A stretch of 48,332 bases of DNA from positions 1 to 48,332 of the forward strand of contig JAOPJZ010000027.1 of NCBI GenBank assembly GCA_025517525.1, in the 5' to 3' direction. Of the stretch, positions 1-8,422 are shown in pieces. The notes beneath the pieces were generated by a model. The model was not told the DNA's origin and made no database searches. It worked only from the letters and a program-made list of their open reading frames with translations. Every line of letters begins with the position of its first letter. Position 1 is the first letter of the stretch. The translations under genes and the position numbers were made by a program. This stretch comes from Natronosalvus hydrolyticus (GTDB lineage: Archaea; Halobacteriota; Halobacteria; Halobacteriales; Natrialbaceae).

Positions 1-19
1 CCATACTTGTTTCACGCTC

Positions 20-2893
20 TCATGGGATATAGCAGAATTTCCATCGAGTCAGTACATCAACCTCTTTTTGTGATTGGAGATATGGGAATATTCGGGCTTC
101 AGGAGAGTACTCACGAAGAACTCGACGTGGAATAGTTAGTGCATTTTCTTCGATATTGGCCAAAACGTCCATCCCGACTTGTTGAAAAATTCCGTAGAGA
201 TCCTCAGTTCGTCCCGAGTTCTTGAATGTGACAATACCGAAGTTATATTGGTTATGTATATCCGGAAAGATGATACCCCGATTCTCGAACGTCACGAGGG
301 ATTGAATCGATGTTTCATCTAAGAGGTGCGTTCGGAGATCCTTGGTAGATGCACCGTTGAATATCGCACCAGGAACTACTTGAGTAACATATCCATCATC
401 TTTAGCGAGCTGGAAAACTCGTTCCAAGAATAGGGCAGACAAATCGTTCTCTGTACCCTGTGACTGTCCACCTATTTTCGGCTTCTGCATCTGATATTCG
501 CCAGACTTGTGGAAGTACTCAGTCACGAGTTCAATCTCGCGCTGGTACTCTTTCCAACCCTCCTCAATCTCGGGTTCCCCCCGTAGCACATCCTGCCGAC
601 GATCTTTTTCTTCCGGAAGGAGTGATTGGAATTCCTTATCATATCGAACAAAGAAATCATCGCGGGTTGGTCGAAGTCGATCCCATGGAGGGTTACCAAC
701 GATGACGTCGAATCCACCGTCTGCATACACTTCAGCGAACTCGAGAACCCAGTGGAACGGTGTATAGTCCTCGAGATCGCCCTCCGTTACATCCTCAACG
801 ACGTCACGGAAGTCATCAAGGATTTCATCGTCAAGATCACTACGATACTCCTTTAGCAGCCTCTTCGCATTTTGACGGTGTTTTTCGGCCCTTTCGGGGA
901 ATGCGTTGTACTCCTCGTGGAGTTCGATCTCCGTGATTACGTCCTCGTATCGCGATCGGACACTGTCCTCATTCCAGCGCTCGAAGGTTGCAAGGCCGTC
1001 ATCCGTCTCTTCAGGGAATCCCACGTAACCGATGAGGGTGTTTCCAGATCGGATGTTGAACGTGATATTCGGAAGAGCAAGCTCTTCAGTTCGCATCTCT
1101 TCCAGATCTTCCTCCTGCAACTCAGAGATAATCGACAACCAGAGCCGGAGTTTGCCAATCTCGACTGCTGGTTGCATGATATCGACACCAAAGATATTAT
1201 TCTGGACTGTCGTCTTTTTGATTCGGTGGCGGGGTGGGTATGCATCGTACCGAGCATAGAGTGCCTGGCGAACGTTGACAATCTCCTCAACGACAGAAGT
1301 GAGGAAGTGGCCACTACCCATTCCTGGATCGACGACATAGAGCTCGTTCACCTCGTCGAGGAGACGGTTGATGAGATCTTTCGAACCAGGTAGCCCATCG
1401 ATCAACTCATAAAGTGTATCGTATCGTTCGATTTCCGCCTCGGGCCACCCATGCTCCTCGGTAATCACTTGAGCAAACTGATCGTAAAGTGCCGGGCGGA
1501 CAGTCTCTTCGGCACAGAATCGAGTGATCTCTTTGGGGGTGTAGTATGCCCCAAGATCAGCGTTTTGATCCCCAGGATCTGTTGTTAGATAGTTGATTGT
1601 CTTCTCAAACACGTTCCCGAGGACGCTGGGATCAATGTCCACTGGCCCACCATCAGCAGAGAACTGATACCGCTCGAGGAGATCAATAATTGACTCCAAG
1701 ACGCTATCTCTGACGTCGAACTGTCGCTCGTCAATATCAGGTGAGCTACTGAGTTCTGGACGAAAGAGCCCACCATTGAGATAGGGGATCCCTGTAAAGA
1801 GATCGATATCCTGTATCTGTTCGTCTCTCACGTCTGGTTTGACGTTAAGCACGTCGTAGAATAGTGGATCAAAAAACGACTTGTAGAGTGATTGCGGGTA
1901 AACCCCGTCTTCGTACGTATCTACGATCTTGCTCAGGAGATCGGGACGGACAATTTTCTTGTCTTCGAGGAACTTGATGAAGATCAGGCGGTTCATCAAG
2001 TCGACTGAGAACAGCCTGACGTCGTCGCCATCCGCTTCATCCGGTGGGATGATACCATCACCAACAAGACTCCGAGCACGCCGTTCTGTGTCGTCATCTT
2101 CTTCAGCGACGCCGAATACAGTCTGAATATAGTCGTCGTAGAACTCGTCGGTTATCTCCTCCTGTTTTTTCTTGATGACTTCGCGAGCGTCGTCAATGAT
2201 CGAGAGGAAGTTGTCGTACTGGAACGTCTGAATGAGTCTCGCAACGAGCTCTCGCTCCTCCTCAGGGACAGCGTCTGTTGGTGGATCCTGAACTGTCGTT
2301 TGATTCTCAAACAGCGTGAAGAATAGGGGTTGGAGATCAACCTCTTCGATGATATCGTGCGTATACGAGTCGGCATCGTACCGAACAAAGATCCAACGTA
2401 ATCCGTCAGTGGCAAATCCGAAGTCGGACTCGAACTCACGCTGGCTCAGCCAATTTTTGACTTGATCCAACCCATGGCCTCTGTTTTTTAGATGCTTGTT
2501 GATGGGCTCGGCCTCGATCAATAACCGACTCGAGTCCACACTTTCGACATCTCGAAGGGACACACTGTAGTCTGCCTGCATTCCCCGTTCGCTCGAGAAA
2601 TCGCCAGCTTCGTGTCCGTAGTCATCGTACCCAAGCGCCTCGAAGATTGGCTCTATAACACGACTTTTGGTGAACGGTTCGGGATCGAGTTTATCTCGAG
2701 TAAAGTCCGTTTTGAGTACGTAGTCACCAGGTTTAGCGTCGAGTAACCCTTCGACGCTGTCGTCCTTAATCTGATCACGCAGACGTCGAATAGACTCATC
2801 GATTATCTCAATGATTCTATCCTCGTCTTCAGTAGAGACGGAGGTATCAAACCCATCGAAATCGAACTCAGTGGGAGTCCCAGTTGTAGACAT
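20..2893 (-). CDS. Type IIG-like restriction-modification protein, C-terminally truncated or frameshifted
   Basis: A single-chain DNA methyltransferase/endonuclease of the Eco57I-like (type IIG) class is indicated. The N-terminal part, about residues 70-140, has a PD-(D/E)XK-like layout ending in LLIEAE, where the usual Lys is replaced by Glu. The central part has YYTPKEIT, the SAM-binding motif DPGMGSGHF near residue 524 and the catalytic NPPW motif near residue 735, typical of N6-adenine methylases. Family members usually run to 1,100-1,300 aa, so at 957 aa most of the target-recognition region is missing. The frame stops at 20-22 directly after QKEVDVLTRW, while the neighbouring frame stays open to position 1, so a frameshift near 30-45 is plausible. 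ATG 2893 is preferred because the acidic N-terminus starts there. It may be one arm of an integrated element. Whether it is active cannot be judged. Confidence 0.85.
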   Translation of the reverse strand: MSTTGTPTEFDFDGFDTSVSTEDEDRIIEIIDESIRRLRDQIKDDSVEGLLDAKPGDYVLKTDFTRDKLDPEPFTKSRVIEPIFEALGYDDYGHEAGDFSSERGMQADYSVSLRDVESVDSSRLLIEAEPINKHLKNRGHGLDQVKNWLSQREFESDFGFATDGLRWIFVRYDADSYTHDIIEEVDLQPLFFTLFENQTTVQDPPTDAVPEEERELVARLIQTFQYDNFLSIIDDAREVIKKKQEEITDEFYDDYIQTVFGVAEEDDDTERRARSLVGDGIIPPDEADGDDVRLFSVDLMNRLIFIKFLEDKKIVRPDLLSKIVDTYEDGVYPQSLYKSFFDPLFYDVLNVKPDVRDEQIQDIDLFTGIPYLNGGLFRPELSSSPDIDERQFDVRDSVLESIIDLLERYQFSADGGPVDIDPSVLGNVFEKTINYLTTDPGDQNADLGAYYTPKEITRFCAEETVRPALYDQFAQVITEEHGWPEAEIERYDTLYELIDGLPGSKDLINRLLDEVNELYVVDPGMGSGHFLTSVVEEIVNVRQALYARYDAYPPRHRIKKTTVQNNIFGVDIMQPAVEIGKLRLWLSIISELQEEDLEEMRTEELALPNITFNIRSGNTLIGYVGFPEETDDGLATFERWNEDSVRSRYEDVITEIELHEEYNAFPERAEKHRQNAKRLLKEYRSDLDDEILDDFRDVVEDVTEGDLEDYTPFHWVLEFAEVYADGGFDVIVGNPPWDRLRPTRDDFFVRYDKEFQSLLPEEKDRRQDVLRGEPEIEEGWKEYQREIELVTEYFHKSGEYQMQKPKIGGQSQGTENDLSALFLERVFQLAKDDGYVTQVVPGAIFNGASTKDLRTHLLDETSIQSLVTFENRGIIFPDIHNQYNFGIVTFKNSGRTEDLYGIFQQVGMDVLANIEENALTIPRRVLREYSPEARIFPYLQSQKEVDVLTRWKFCYIP

Positions 2894-4120
2894 TGTTCGT
2901 TGTTACCCCCGTCTTATCAGCACCAGGTTATGAAAGTACGCAATAACTTCTACTGGATATCAAATAGAGTACCTCAGGTGTGTATATTATCGATTGAAGC
3001 CTACGATTCGGTGTCAATGATATAATCTCAGATGAGGGCGTCAGTAGTTGTACGGTAAAAACGGGAGACTGCTCTGCCTCGTCTAGTTATATCTTAACTC
3101 GCAGCTTCACCCAAACTAATATTCGTTCTAAAAAGTGACAGATTGTATGGGAGTACTGCAGTTCACACGTCACGGGAGATGCTGTCGATCGTCTGTATCT
3201 ACAGTAGCAATCGTCGGTGGGGAAATCCCCCTTATTTGGCACTCACTGCTGGGTGGGTATCGGATAGAACTCGAGGCGGGGCGAACTTTTCCAAGAACAC
3301 GGGTGGGTGTGGTACAGAGACACAGTGGATGGAGTCACACCTCGAGTCTGTCTCGAACAGCGACTGTTCTGTAGCGAGCTTGCGCCTGATGAAACGCACA
3401 TCGTTGTAGTCGTTCGATCGGATCAGCGATCGCAGCGTCGACGTCGACGAGAGCGATGAGTTAGCCTCGAGAGAGCACGAGTCTGCCCCGAGCGTTGCAC
3501 CGTACCAGTCGACGTGCGACAGTCAGATCGTATGTGGAGTTGGCACAGGGTGTAGAGTGGGGAAATGTTCTACAGACGAGGCACTGCAGTGTGGTGAAAG
3601 TGTGCGCTGTTGTCTGTCGACCACGTCCCCATCGAAATATTATTGCACACTCTATACAATACCCTGTTCACCCTTGAGTGGGATCCCGTCCGGTTTCAGT
3701 CGACGAGGGTGCATATTACCTAGTAATAATTAGTTACACATCCGGGGTGATTTCGGCAGTAGTCAAACCCAACCCCTGGTAGTTGTTGAACTCGAGGCGC
3801 CACCCGAGGAGCTCTGAGAGGGCTCGAGGCTGGCTGGTGTTGTATACGACAGTGGGCTACAGTCGAGTACAACCGACTACAGTCCCCTTGGAGAACCCCC
3901 ATCCTTCTTGCTGTACTGAGGCTGTCGATCTCTTCGAGATCGTACAGCCGTCCCCTCCAACTAAACCGACAGTCTCGTTCAACACCACTACGGTAGCCTT
4001 CGAGTACCACCGATACTGTTGGAACCATACTCTGGTACTGTTCGAATACCACTACGGTACTGTTCTTACACCTCTCACTGTGCCAACTAACCTGGGACAC
4101 AATAGTTATGTAGTACTCTA
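2894..4120. other. Gene-poor stretch without a supportable gene
   Basis: About 1.2 kb with only short, arginine/serine/threonine-rich open frames that lack haloarchaeal coding character. It holds many CTCGAG sites and imperfect direct repeats around 3975-4070, where variants of ACCACTACGGTA and TACTGTT recur. A TAGTAATAATTAGTTA sequence lies at 3719-3734, and a related AGTAATAATT occurs at 4640-4650. The first 70 bases probably carry the promoter of the leftward restriction-modification gene. The stretch reads like decayed or non-coding plasmid DNA. Confidence 0.5.
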
Positions 4121-4465
4121 CTACTGTTGTATAGAACGTAGTGGCCCCCAGGGCAGTCTGAGAGGGAGTCGATCACTCGAGCCAGACTTGGGATCCCCAC
4201 TGTGAGGGGAGTGGGTAGTGCCTGGTTTGCTCTGAGACGTGGCAGCTAGCCTCTCAGTGCGTTCCAGTGGAGGACGAATGGTTTCCATCGTCTCGAGCGT
4301 TTGAGCCGTATCACAGACGTCACAGAGGCTTTTGATGGAACAGACATCTGTGAGGTAACAGACGGCGGTTACACTTGTTGCACCACAGGGGACACAGACA
4401 TCTGTGACGCCACTGAAGCGACGTTTCCCCTCGAAAAATGAAGATCCTTTTGGATGGAGGTGCAT
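4121..4465 (-). CDS. Possible small Cys-rich protein, unknown function
   Basis: A 114-aa frame whose first 75 residues look protein-like. They contain CVPCG, then two single cysteines, then CDVCD, an arrangement seen in small zinc-binding proteins. The last 35 residues are Ser/Pro/Gly-rich and may be read-through into non-coding DNA. It lies 63 bp downstream of, and in the same direction as, a 33-aa zinc-ribbon frame, so the two could be co-transcribed. No family is recognised and the start is uncertain. A chance frame remains a real possibility. Confidence 0.35.
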   Translation of the reverse strand: MHLHPKGSSFFEGKRRFSGVTDVCVPCGATSVTAVCYLTDVCSIKSLCDVCDTAQTLETMETIRPPLERTERLAATSQSKPGTTHSPHSGDPKSGSSDRLPLRLPWGPLRSIQQ

Positions 4466-4528
4466 CCGATCTCGAGGGACGTAAGCACCCTCAGAATCGA
4501 TCTGAGTGCCTACTCACCGAGTGAGTGT

Positions 4529-4630
4529 TCAGCCACATGGACTGTAGCCACACTCGAGGCAGAGTGCACAGCCTGCTTCTGGAATCATTGACGGTTCGCC
4601 ACACTTCGGACAGTCTCTTCTCTCTGACAT
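4529..4630 (-). CDS. 33-aa zinc-ribbon micro-protein
   Basis: The frame encodes 33 residues from ATG 4630 to TGA 4529-4531. It begins MSERRDCPKCGEPSMIPEAG and continues with CALCLECGYSPCG. The two knuckles CPKCG and CLECG, spaced about 15 residues apart, form a treble-clef or zinc-ribbon pattern, and the GYSPCG ending resembles C-terminal zinc ribbons of larger enzymes. Haloarchaea encode many free-standing micro-proteins of this sort, often regulatory. No partner can be identified. The pattern of six cysteines in 33 residues makes a chance frame unlikely, although expression is unproven. Confidence 0.65.
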   Translation of the reverse strand: MSERRDCPKCGEPSMIPEAGCALCLECGYSPCG

Positions 4631-4861
4631 AGGTTATTACTCAGTAATAATTTCTCGGCCCAGAGCGTGTTTCGTCGGTTGTCGATAACACTGCACCGGA
4701 TGGGTTATCCAGTACATTGCCCATTAGTATTGCATATTATGCACAATACAGATGGGGGCCAGGCCTGCGACGTCGTCGTAGTCAACTGTCAACAATACAG
4801 ACAGACAACGGTTCAAACTCTCAACGGACTCGAGAGCGCTCCTACACCACGATCACAGGTA

Positions 4862-5235
4862 TTTACACTGGAACGCCCCCCGTCCCCCGGAATGTGCTCA
4901 TCGTCGGATCGAAACGGTGTTTCCCTAAAACGAAATCGTTGCTGTAATGGCTTCTAACGTGTTTCTGTGGGGTTTTTACACTGGAATACCCCCCGTCCCC
5001 CCTGGAATGTGTTCATCGTCGGATCGAAACGGTGCTTTCCTAAAACCGAATCCTTGTCGTTATGGCTTCTAACGTATTTCTGCGGGGTATTTACACTGGA
5101 ATGCCCCCCGTCCCCCCGGAATGTACTCGTCGTCGGATCGAAACGGTGTTTTCCTAAAACGAAATCGTTGCTGTAATGGCTTCTAACGTGTTTCTGTGGG
5201 GTTTTTACACTGGAACGCCCCCCGTCCCCCTCCGA
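4862..5235. repeat. Four tandem ~114-bp repeats, origin- or iteron-like
   Basis: Four copies start at 4862, 4975, 5090 and 5204 (spacing 113, 115 and 114 bp). Each opens with TTTACACTGGAA, one C or T and one purine, then a C-tract CCCCCCGTCCCCC. Three copies continue with a conserved spacer containing TCGTCGGATCGAAACGGTG and ATGGCTTCTAACGT. The fourth diverges after the C-tract. The half-palindrome next to a G/C tract recalls archaeal origin-recognition boxes, but its polarity differs from the canonical ORB. No orc1/cdc6 gene is adjacent. A primase-polymerase gene lies 3.2 kb to the right on the same element. An origin, a partition site or plasmid iterons are all possible. Confidence 0.75.
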
Positions 5236-5267
5236 TGGCAAAACACACACAACCCACTGTGCCAACG

Positions 5268-5701
5268 TTAATCCGAGCCAACAGGAGAGCACCGAGTTCG
5301 GGATCCAAGAGTACGTACTCCAGGACTATGGCAGTTCTCCCCCTCGAGATTGCATTCCTCGACGTCGGCCTCCACAGCTGATGTTGTAGCCATCCCCTCG
5401 AGGCGCTTGGTGCTCGTCGCGAGCGATCGATAGAGCTCTGGATCACACCACTGTGGACGGTCGCCCACAACACACGCGACGTCGACGTCCATGTCGCCCG
5501 GAAGTGGATCCCAACGTTGCCACGAGTCGGCCCACACAGGCACAGACCGTTGGATCCCATACGTGTCATCGGTTTGCTCGAGACGATCCCAACTCTACAC
5601 CAATCGACGACGTCATCGGCCTCCAGGAGCACCACGATTGAGACTCTATGTGCCTCGAGTCGACTCCAATAGCCACCCTGTCGACACGGACTCCCACACA
5701 A
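5268..5701 (-). pseudogene. Possible frameshifted remnant of an unknown gene
   Basis: Two overlapping minus-strand frames each look protein-like over one half. The upstream frame reads VSIVVLLEADDVVDW near 5600-5640. The downstream frame, open from 5594 to 5268, reads RLEQTDDTYGIQRS, then VPVWADSWQRWDPLPGDMD and VDVACVVGDRPQW. The switch coincides with a TAG at 5595-5597 in the downstream frame. This pattern fits one ancestral gene broken by a frameshift. No family is recognised. The left end abuts the tandem repeats, and the downstream frame has only a GTG start. Confidence 0.3.
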
Positions 5702-6006
5702 GTCTGCCTCTATATCGTCGGCAGTCCCCTGGAAATAGACGTCTCAGGTGTTGTTTCCGAAGAATCTCGAGCCTCGAGACAGTGTAGATTTTGGCATGCC
5801 CCTCAGACGCCCGAATTCACTTTGCATTTATATACCCCAAACCGGGGCTCCAAACTCCGCTGCTAACTCAAGTTCCTTTATATACTAATGAGTTACACAT
5901 CGAGCAGGTAGTGCTTCCAGATCGCTCTACATACGGGCACGTGTACAGGGCCAATCCCTGTGGACTTGCTTCCCCCACATGGGAGCACCTATATTCTAAA
6001 AATATT
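5702..6006. other. Intergenic stretch with TATA-like sequences, no gene seen
   Basis: About 300 bp with two AT-rich TATA-like sequences (TTTATATA near 5828 and near 5880) but no convincing frame downstream of either. It also contains an 11-bp word, AGTTACACATC, that recurs near 3733. Nothing else is apparent. Confidence 0.4.
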
Positions 6007-6420
6007 TCAATCGACTAACTCCCGATACTCTGCCTCAACTTCAAAGAAATCGGTAGCCGATAGCCAGTATTTGGTAAGATCTCGCGTTTCGATAGCCCAA
6101 TTTGCACAGATATCTGCGAGTTCAGAGTAGACGTCGATGAGATCCTGATCGAATCCCTCGTCCTCACCAACGATAGCCAATTCTCGATAAATCTGGCCGG
6201 CCGATTCGATACGACGCGCGATGTCATGCTTTTGTGAATTATGTAAAAACGATGCTTCGATATTTCGCCGATCAATCTCGAGTTTTCGACTGATTACAAG
6301 TCCCATTTCAGCCCAGTCGTTTTCAGACAGTTCATTCCCACGCTGTCGAACCCACTGGATGAGCTCCTCACCCAGGACTTTGAGCCCGGTTGTGGCCAGT
6401 GCCGTTTCGAGGCCAGTCAT
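6007..6420 (-). CDS. Hypothetical helical protein
   Basis: A 137-aa acidic protein starting MTGLETALATTGLKVLGEEL. It appears almost entirely alpha-helical, without cysteines of note, transmembrane segments or a recognised motif. Charged amphipathic stretches such as IRRRIESAGQIYREL-like segments suggest helical bundling. It sits alone in an AT-rich gene-poor area, in the same direction as the nuclease-like gene at 6787-7446 but separated from it by a small opposite-strand gene. Function unknown; the composition and clean ATG start argue that it is real. Confidence 0.65.
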   Translation of the reverse strand: MTGLETALATTGLKVLGEELIQWVRQRGNELSENDWAEMGLVISRKLEIDRRNIEASFLHNSQKHDIARRIESAGQIYRELAIVGEDEGFDQDLIDVYSELADICANWAIETRDLTKYWLSATDFFEVEAEYRELVD

Positions 6421-6585
6421 ATCAGACGATTTGAATAGATCGTATTGAATGTTCGCCTACATTGGACACAAACACACAGGAATCGCGTTCGATTGTCTTC
6501 GTTGCGCTCCACATCGAAGATAGGCTTGTCACCTTGCTGGATGCGAAGCAAGAATGCAACACCCCACCCTCCCCCACCCTGGCAA

Positions 6586-6592
6586 TATATTA
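6586..6592 (+). promoter_or_regulatory. TATA box for a leaderless micro-gene
   Basis: TATATTA lies with its centre 27 bases upstream of the ATG at 6616. That is the TATA-to-start distance expected for a leaderless haloarchaeal transcript whose first base is the start codon. Confidence 0.55.
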
Positions 6593-6615
6593 CCAATCCT
6601 ATCCAAATCAGTAAT

Positions 6616-6738
6616 ATGCGAACTTCAAATGGGGGCAGTTCAAACTGGAAAGAGTTCCGAAATAGATGGATTCTATGTTCCATAGGGGCGTTCCCTTTTA
6701 CGCTTGTATTTTTATGGACAGTAGCAATAGCACTATAG
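6616..6738 (+). CDS. 40-aa single-helix membrane peptide
   Basis: The frame runs from ATG 6616 to TAG 6736-6738. A short polar N-terminus (MRTSNGGSSNWKEFRNR) is followed by one hydrophobic segment, WILCSIGAFPFTLVFLW, and a few more apolar residues to the C-terminus. This is the layout of a signal-anchor or one-pass membrane peptide with its basic side inside the cell. A TATA box at leaderless spacing precedes it. The peptide lies between two leftward genes and is convergent with one of them. Function unknown; a small toxin-like or regulatory membrane peptide is one possibility, but nothing shows it directly. Confidence 0.55.
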   Translation: MRTSNGGSSNWKEFRNRWILCSIGAFPFTLVFLWTVAIAL

Positions 6739-6786
6739 ATTATATCCTCGATCTCCCCCAAGACTCCAATTGAGCCAAATAGAGAA

Positions 6787-7446
6787 TTATTCCGAAGAGT
6801 ATTCCGCGGTGATCTCTGCAAACACCTCTTCGAACTCATCGTGAATTAGTGGGTTCATGCCCTTGGCCAACGCACTGAAGTTGTATTCTTTAGGCATAGA
6901 TCCATCAACATTACAGAACTGAATTGGCGTTATGTGCTCTCCGTCTGGTGGACGTGTCGTTACGAGTACTTTTAATCGTTCAACCCATTCCGTGGAACCG
7001 TCCGCCATTTCAAGCTTTTTGACTTTCGGCTCAGCGTCAGTCAATTTTTGATCGACAGTGGACTGGTAAATACTGAGATTATCCACCACGTGCCTCAAAT
7101 TGTACGCTGTGGGTGTGAAGCAGAGTTCGAATGTAAGCGAATCAGGGCCTTTGTGTGAGCTTCCTTTGAAAAAATATTCCCTCATTTTATTGAACTGACG
7201 CACGATCTCGTTCGCACCAGTGGCCTCTTTGACAGCAGATTCAGATTTCAGTTCGTACACATGGCCATCAGTAGCTCCACCAACATATTCTTCGACAATG
7301 TATAGATCAGCCACTCCACGATCTCCGTAGTGATTGTAGTGAGCCTCGGGGTATACACGACAGTCCTCTATATCATCGAACTCAGCTGCATCCTCGTTGT
7401 GGTAGTCAATGATTGCTGACGCGAGTTCGTCTTCTGTAATGCCCAT
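6787..7446 (-). CDS. PD-(D/E)XK-like protein, unknown role
   Basis: A 219-aa acidic protein. Residues about 40-75 read GDRGVADLYIVEEY, followed by HVYELKSESAVKEA. The Asp and the ExK triad (ELK) match the core of a PD-(D/E)XK nuclease fold, as found in restriction enzymes, Holliday resolvases and plasmid-borne nuclease-like proteins. The rest has no recognised domain. ATG 7446 is supported by a TATA-like ATTATATT at 7467-7474, about 25 bases upstream on the same strand. No methylase partner is adjacent. The assignment rests on motif reading only, and substrate and activity are unknown. Confidence 0.6.
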   Translation of the reverse strand: MGITEDELASAIIDYHNEDAAEFDDIEDCRVYPEAHYNHYGDRGVADLYIVEEYVGGATDGHVYELKSESAVKEATGANEIVRQFNKMREYFFKGSSHKGPDSLTFELCFTPTAYNLRHVVDNLSIYQSTVDQKLTDAEPKVKKLEMADGSTEWVERLKVLVTTRPPDGEHITPIQFCNVDGSMPKEYNFSALAKGMNPLIHDEFEEVFAEITAEYSSE

Positions 7447-7466
7447 TGGCTATTAATACTGGTTGG

Positions 7467-7474
7467 AATATAAT
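7467..7474 (-). promoter_or_regulatory. TATA-like promoter element of the nuclease-like gene
   Basis: On the minus strand ATTATATT lies about 25 bases before ATG 7446, a spacing that predicts a leaderless or nearly leaderless transcript. Confidence 0.45.
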
Positions 7475-7676
7475 CAATTGTGTGGGAGCAAATGACTCGA
7501 TTTTTATTATACCAGCAAGTGCACCTCAACCAACATCTATTTAAATAGAGTCTAGATATTTCTACAAGGGTGCGGTGTCAAAGGCACACTCCCCATTGTA
7601 ACCACACTTCAACAACGTAGAGTGCCTATCTGGCACCGTTACCCCACACACCCCATTGTGGTAGACAAACACCCTT

Positions 7677-7961
7677 CTACACAGACGGAAATACTTCGGC
7701 GTAGCCGTAGATGATGAGCATCGCCTTCGTAAACCAGCCTGCGCTGTATCCAAAAAGATAGTAGTCGCGGTGGAGGCGGAATTCCGCAGCTACATCATCA
7801 CAGTCGTCAACTCCGTTGCCTTCCTCTTCATTATCGAAATCGTCGAGTTCACACTCGATCGACGGGTGTGGTCGGAGATGATACACCCCGCGTGTGAATC
7901 CAAGAATTAGACTTCGACGCTCGGTGCTCGATCCCTCGAGTGTTCGAAAAAGAACTGCCAT
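7677..7961 (-). CDS. Hypothetical small protein
   Basis: A 94-aa frame with a basic N-terminus (MAVLFRTLEGSSTERRSL), a very acidic middle (ELDDFDNEEEGNGVDD) and an aromatic, hydrophobic C-terminal part (YYLFGYSAGWFTKAMLIIYGY) that could touch or cross the membrane. The acid-rich segment is typical of haloarchaeal coding DNA. It is divergent from the gene at 8115. No family is recognised. Confidence 0.5.
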   Translation of the reverse strand: MAVLFRTLEGSSTERRSLILGFTRGVYHLRPHPSIECELDDFDNEEEGNGVDDCDDVAAEFRLHRDYYLFGYSAGWFTKAMLIIYGYAEVFPSV

Positions 7962-8108
7962 AGATAGTATTGTGGGCCCAGTACTTGTTACAATTCAGAC
8001 GGTTCAGGTTCCACCCAGACGATGTCCCGTGAGTCTTTTATATGCCTCCACCCGACTACAGATTGAATACGTGAGGGAGAAGGCAGTAATCACTCCCGAT
8101 CTGCAACT

Positions 8109-8117
8109 GTCGCCATG
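8109..8117 (+). promoter_or_regulatory. Start-proximal TGTCGC motif, copy 1
   Basis: TGTCGCC directly abuts the ATG at 8115. It is the first of five such motifs in front of consecutive rightward genes (see also 8407, 9553, 10056 and 10738). It does not resemble a Shine-Dalgarno sequence. Confidence 0.5.
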
Positions 8118-8387
8118 AATAAAATCTCACCAGGTAGTATTGATCTGTTCCAACAATTTGATCGCAATCGTGTACAGACAGCTCGAGAAGACGTGAAACT
8201 CTCCGATCAGTACTACAACGAAGAGACACAATACGCACGCGACGGGGACGATGTCGATGGCAACGACTCGTACTGTCGTCAGGAAGAGGAGTACAGTGGA
8301 ACAGTACCAAAGTCAGAATCTGACTCGAATCATACGGCTGGTTCAATCAAACGAAAGACGGCCTTCTGCTGGATGGGCTGGTGCTGA
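8115..8387 (+). CDS. Hypothetical 90-aa protein, first gene of the rightward module
   Basis: Polar, acidic 90-aa protein beginning MNKISPGSIDLFQQFDRNRV, with no recognised domain. The ATG is preceded directly by TGTCGCC, a variant of the TTGTCGC motif that sits before four more genes to its right, which supports both the start and membership of one module. A TATA-like TTTTATATG occurs near 8037. The gene ends 32 bp before the primase-polymerase start. Confidence 0.55.
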   Translation: MNKISPGSIDLFQQFDRNRVQTAREDVKLSDQYYNEETQYARDGDDVDGNDSYCRQEEEYSGTVPKSESDSNHTAGSIKRKTAFCWMGWC

Positions 8388-8406
8388 ATCGATTCGAGCT
8401 ATCTGC

Positions 8407-8422
8407 TGTTGTCGCAACTATG
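8407..8422 (+). promoter_or_regulatory. Start-proximal TTGTCGC motif, copy 2
   Basis: TGTTGTCGCAACT followed by the ATG at 8420. This copy has three extra bases between motif and start codon. It favours the ATG over an in-frame GTG at 8381 that would overlap the preceding gene. Confidence 0.5.

Noticed and set aside
3135..3409. Overlapping 79- and 88-codon plus-strand frames
   Set aside because: No motif, atypical composition, and neither has a convincing promoter or conserved segment.
3720..4100. 126-codon minus-strand frame in the gene-poor region
   Set aside because: It is built from imperfect nucleotide repeats and has no acidic haloarchaeal composition.
4862..4890. Canonical archaeal origin-recognition box
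   Set aside because: The dyad resembles ORB, but the G/C tract is on the wrong side and no orc1/cdc6 gene is adjacent, so only origin-like is claimed.
4862..5235. CRISPR array
   Set aside because: The units are about 114 bp and nearly identical throughout, with no unique spacers and no cas genes.
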